A stretch of DNA of 64,000 bases from Mangifera indica (taxonomy: Eukaryota > Streptophyta > Magnoliopsida > Sapindales > Anacardiaceae), in NCBI RefSeq assembly GCF_011075055.1, contig NC_058147.1, forward strand, positions 3,162,001 through 3,226,000, written 5' to 3'. A program made the translations under genes and the position numbers. Below are positions 63,772 through 64,000 of the stretch, in pieces (position 1 is the stretch's first letter; every line of letters starts with the position of its first letter). The notes beneath the pieces are model-generated. The model saw nothing but the letters and a program-made list of their open reading frames with translations. It was not told the DNA's origin and made no database searches.

Positions 63772-64000
63772 TGGTTCTTAATCCTGGTGCTGATAACAGT
63801 CTTCAACTATGATTTTGGTGCCACTGTAGATTGATCTGTACTAAAAGATCTGAAAATTTCATCTGACTGGGGAAAGGGTCCATGTTATGGGTAACCTACA
63901 TACATTATATAGCCTAGATCTACAGATTGTCAATGTAGTAGATAAATTTTGTCTGGCACTTGAAGTTTTGGACAAAGAGAATCGTTGAAATGAACACCAC
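63772..64000 (+). other. 3' UTR region of the DCL-like gene
   Basis: Directly follows the stop codon; no coding feature up to the window edge. Confidence 0.5.

Overview
This is a gene-containing stretch of nuclear DNA from a core eudicot plant, most likely a woody rosid. The exact species cannot be told from the sequence. The signs are GT-AG introns in most genes, AT-rich introns and spacers, plant-only gene families (RD21-type protease with a granulin domain, group IId WRKY, DCL plastid protein, VFB/SKIP2 F-box protein), and a dense background of LTR retrotransposons and small inverted-repeat elements.

Layout, left to right. (1) 1-13864, +: the 3' three quarters of a kinesin-4 gene (KIN-4A/FRA1-like), 20 exons visible, start of the motor domain outside the window. 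It is split by a full-length Ty3/gypsy chromovirus on the minus strand (4503-11130) with two 779-bp LTRs that look identical, a 5-bp target duplication and an unbroken 1749-residue gag-pol frame. (2) 14556-15636, -: a small two-exon protein ending in a Cys/His motif. (3) 18319-20412, -: an LRR receptor-like pseudokinase. (4) 23615-24862, -: a secreted LRR protein of the At4g06744 type. (5) 25059-25800, +: a decayed gypsy protease fragment. (6) 28334-29689, -: a group IId WRKY factor with a W-box cluster upstream. (7) 29.7-37.2 kb: gene-free and rich in small transposons. (8) 37213-39742, +: RD21-like cysteine protease with a granulin tail. (9) 40256-40610, +: a copia RNase H relic. (10) 41717-43416, -: a seven-exon 'WNK-related' bHLH-MYC_N-type protein. 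(11) 44.9-47.8 kb: another small-transposon cluster. (12) 47903-50558, +: an MPDU1-like PQ-loop protein. (13) 53294-54880, -: a VFB/SKIP2-like F-box LRR protein. (14) 57430-63771, +: a DCL-like plastid protein whose 4.9-kb second intron holds an old, nested gypsy element.

The genes do not form a pathway. They are ordinary single-copy-type plant genes, some of which may keep an ancestral order. The most interesting structure is the chromovirus insertion: it landed one base inside an exon/intron junction of the kinesin, and the first bases of its LTR re-create a GT splice donor at exactly the original position. The second theme is a family of long-terminal-inverted-repeat elements (ends like GGCCAAAGGACTATTTCCCACC) carrying different internal DNA, some with target duplications still readable.

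All exon boundaries were set by hand from reading frame, GT-AG sites and family resemblance. No alignment or database search was run.
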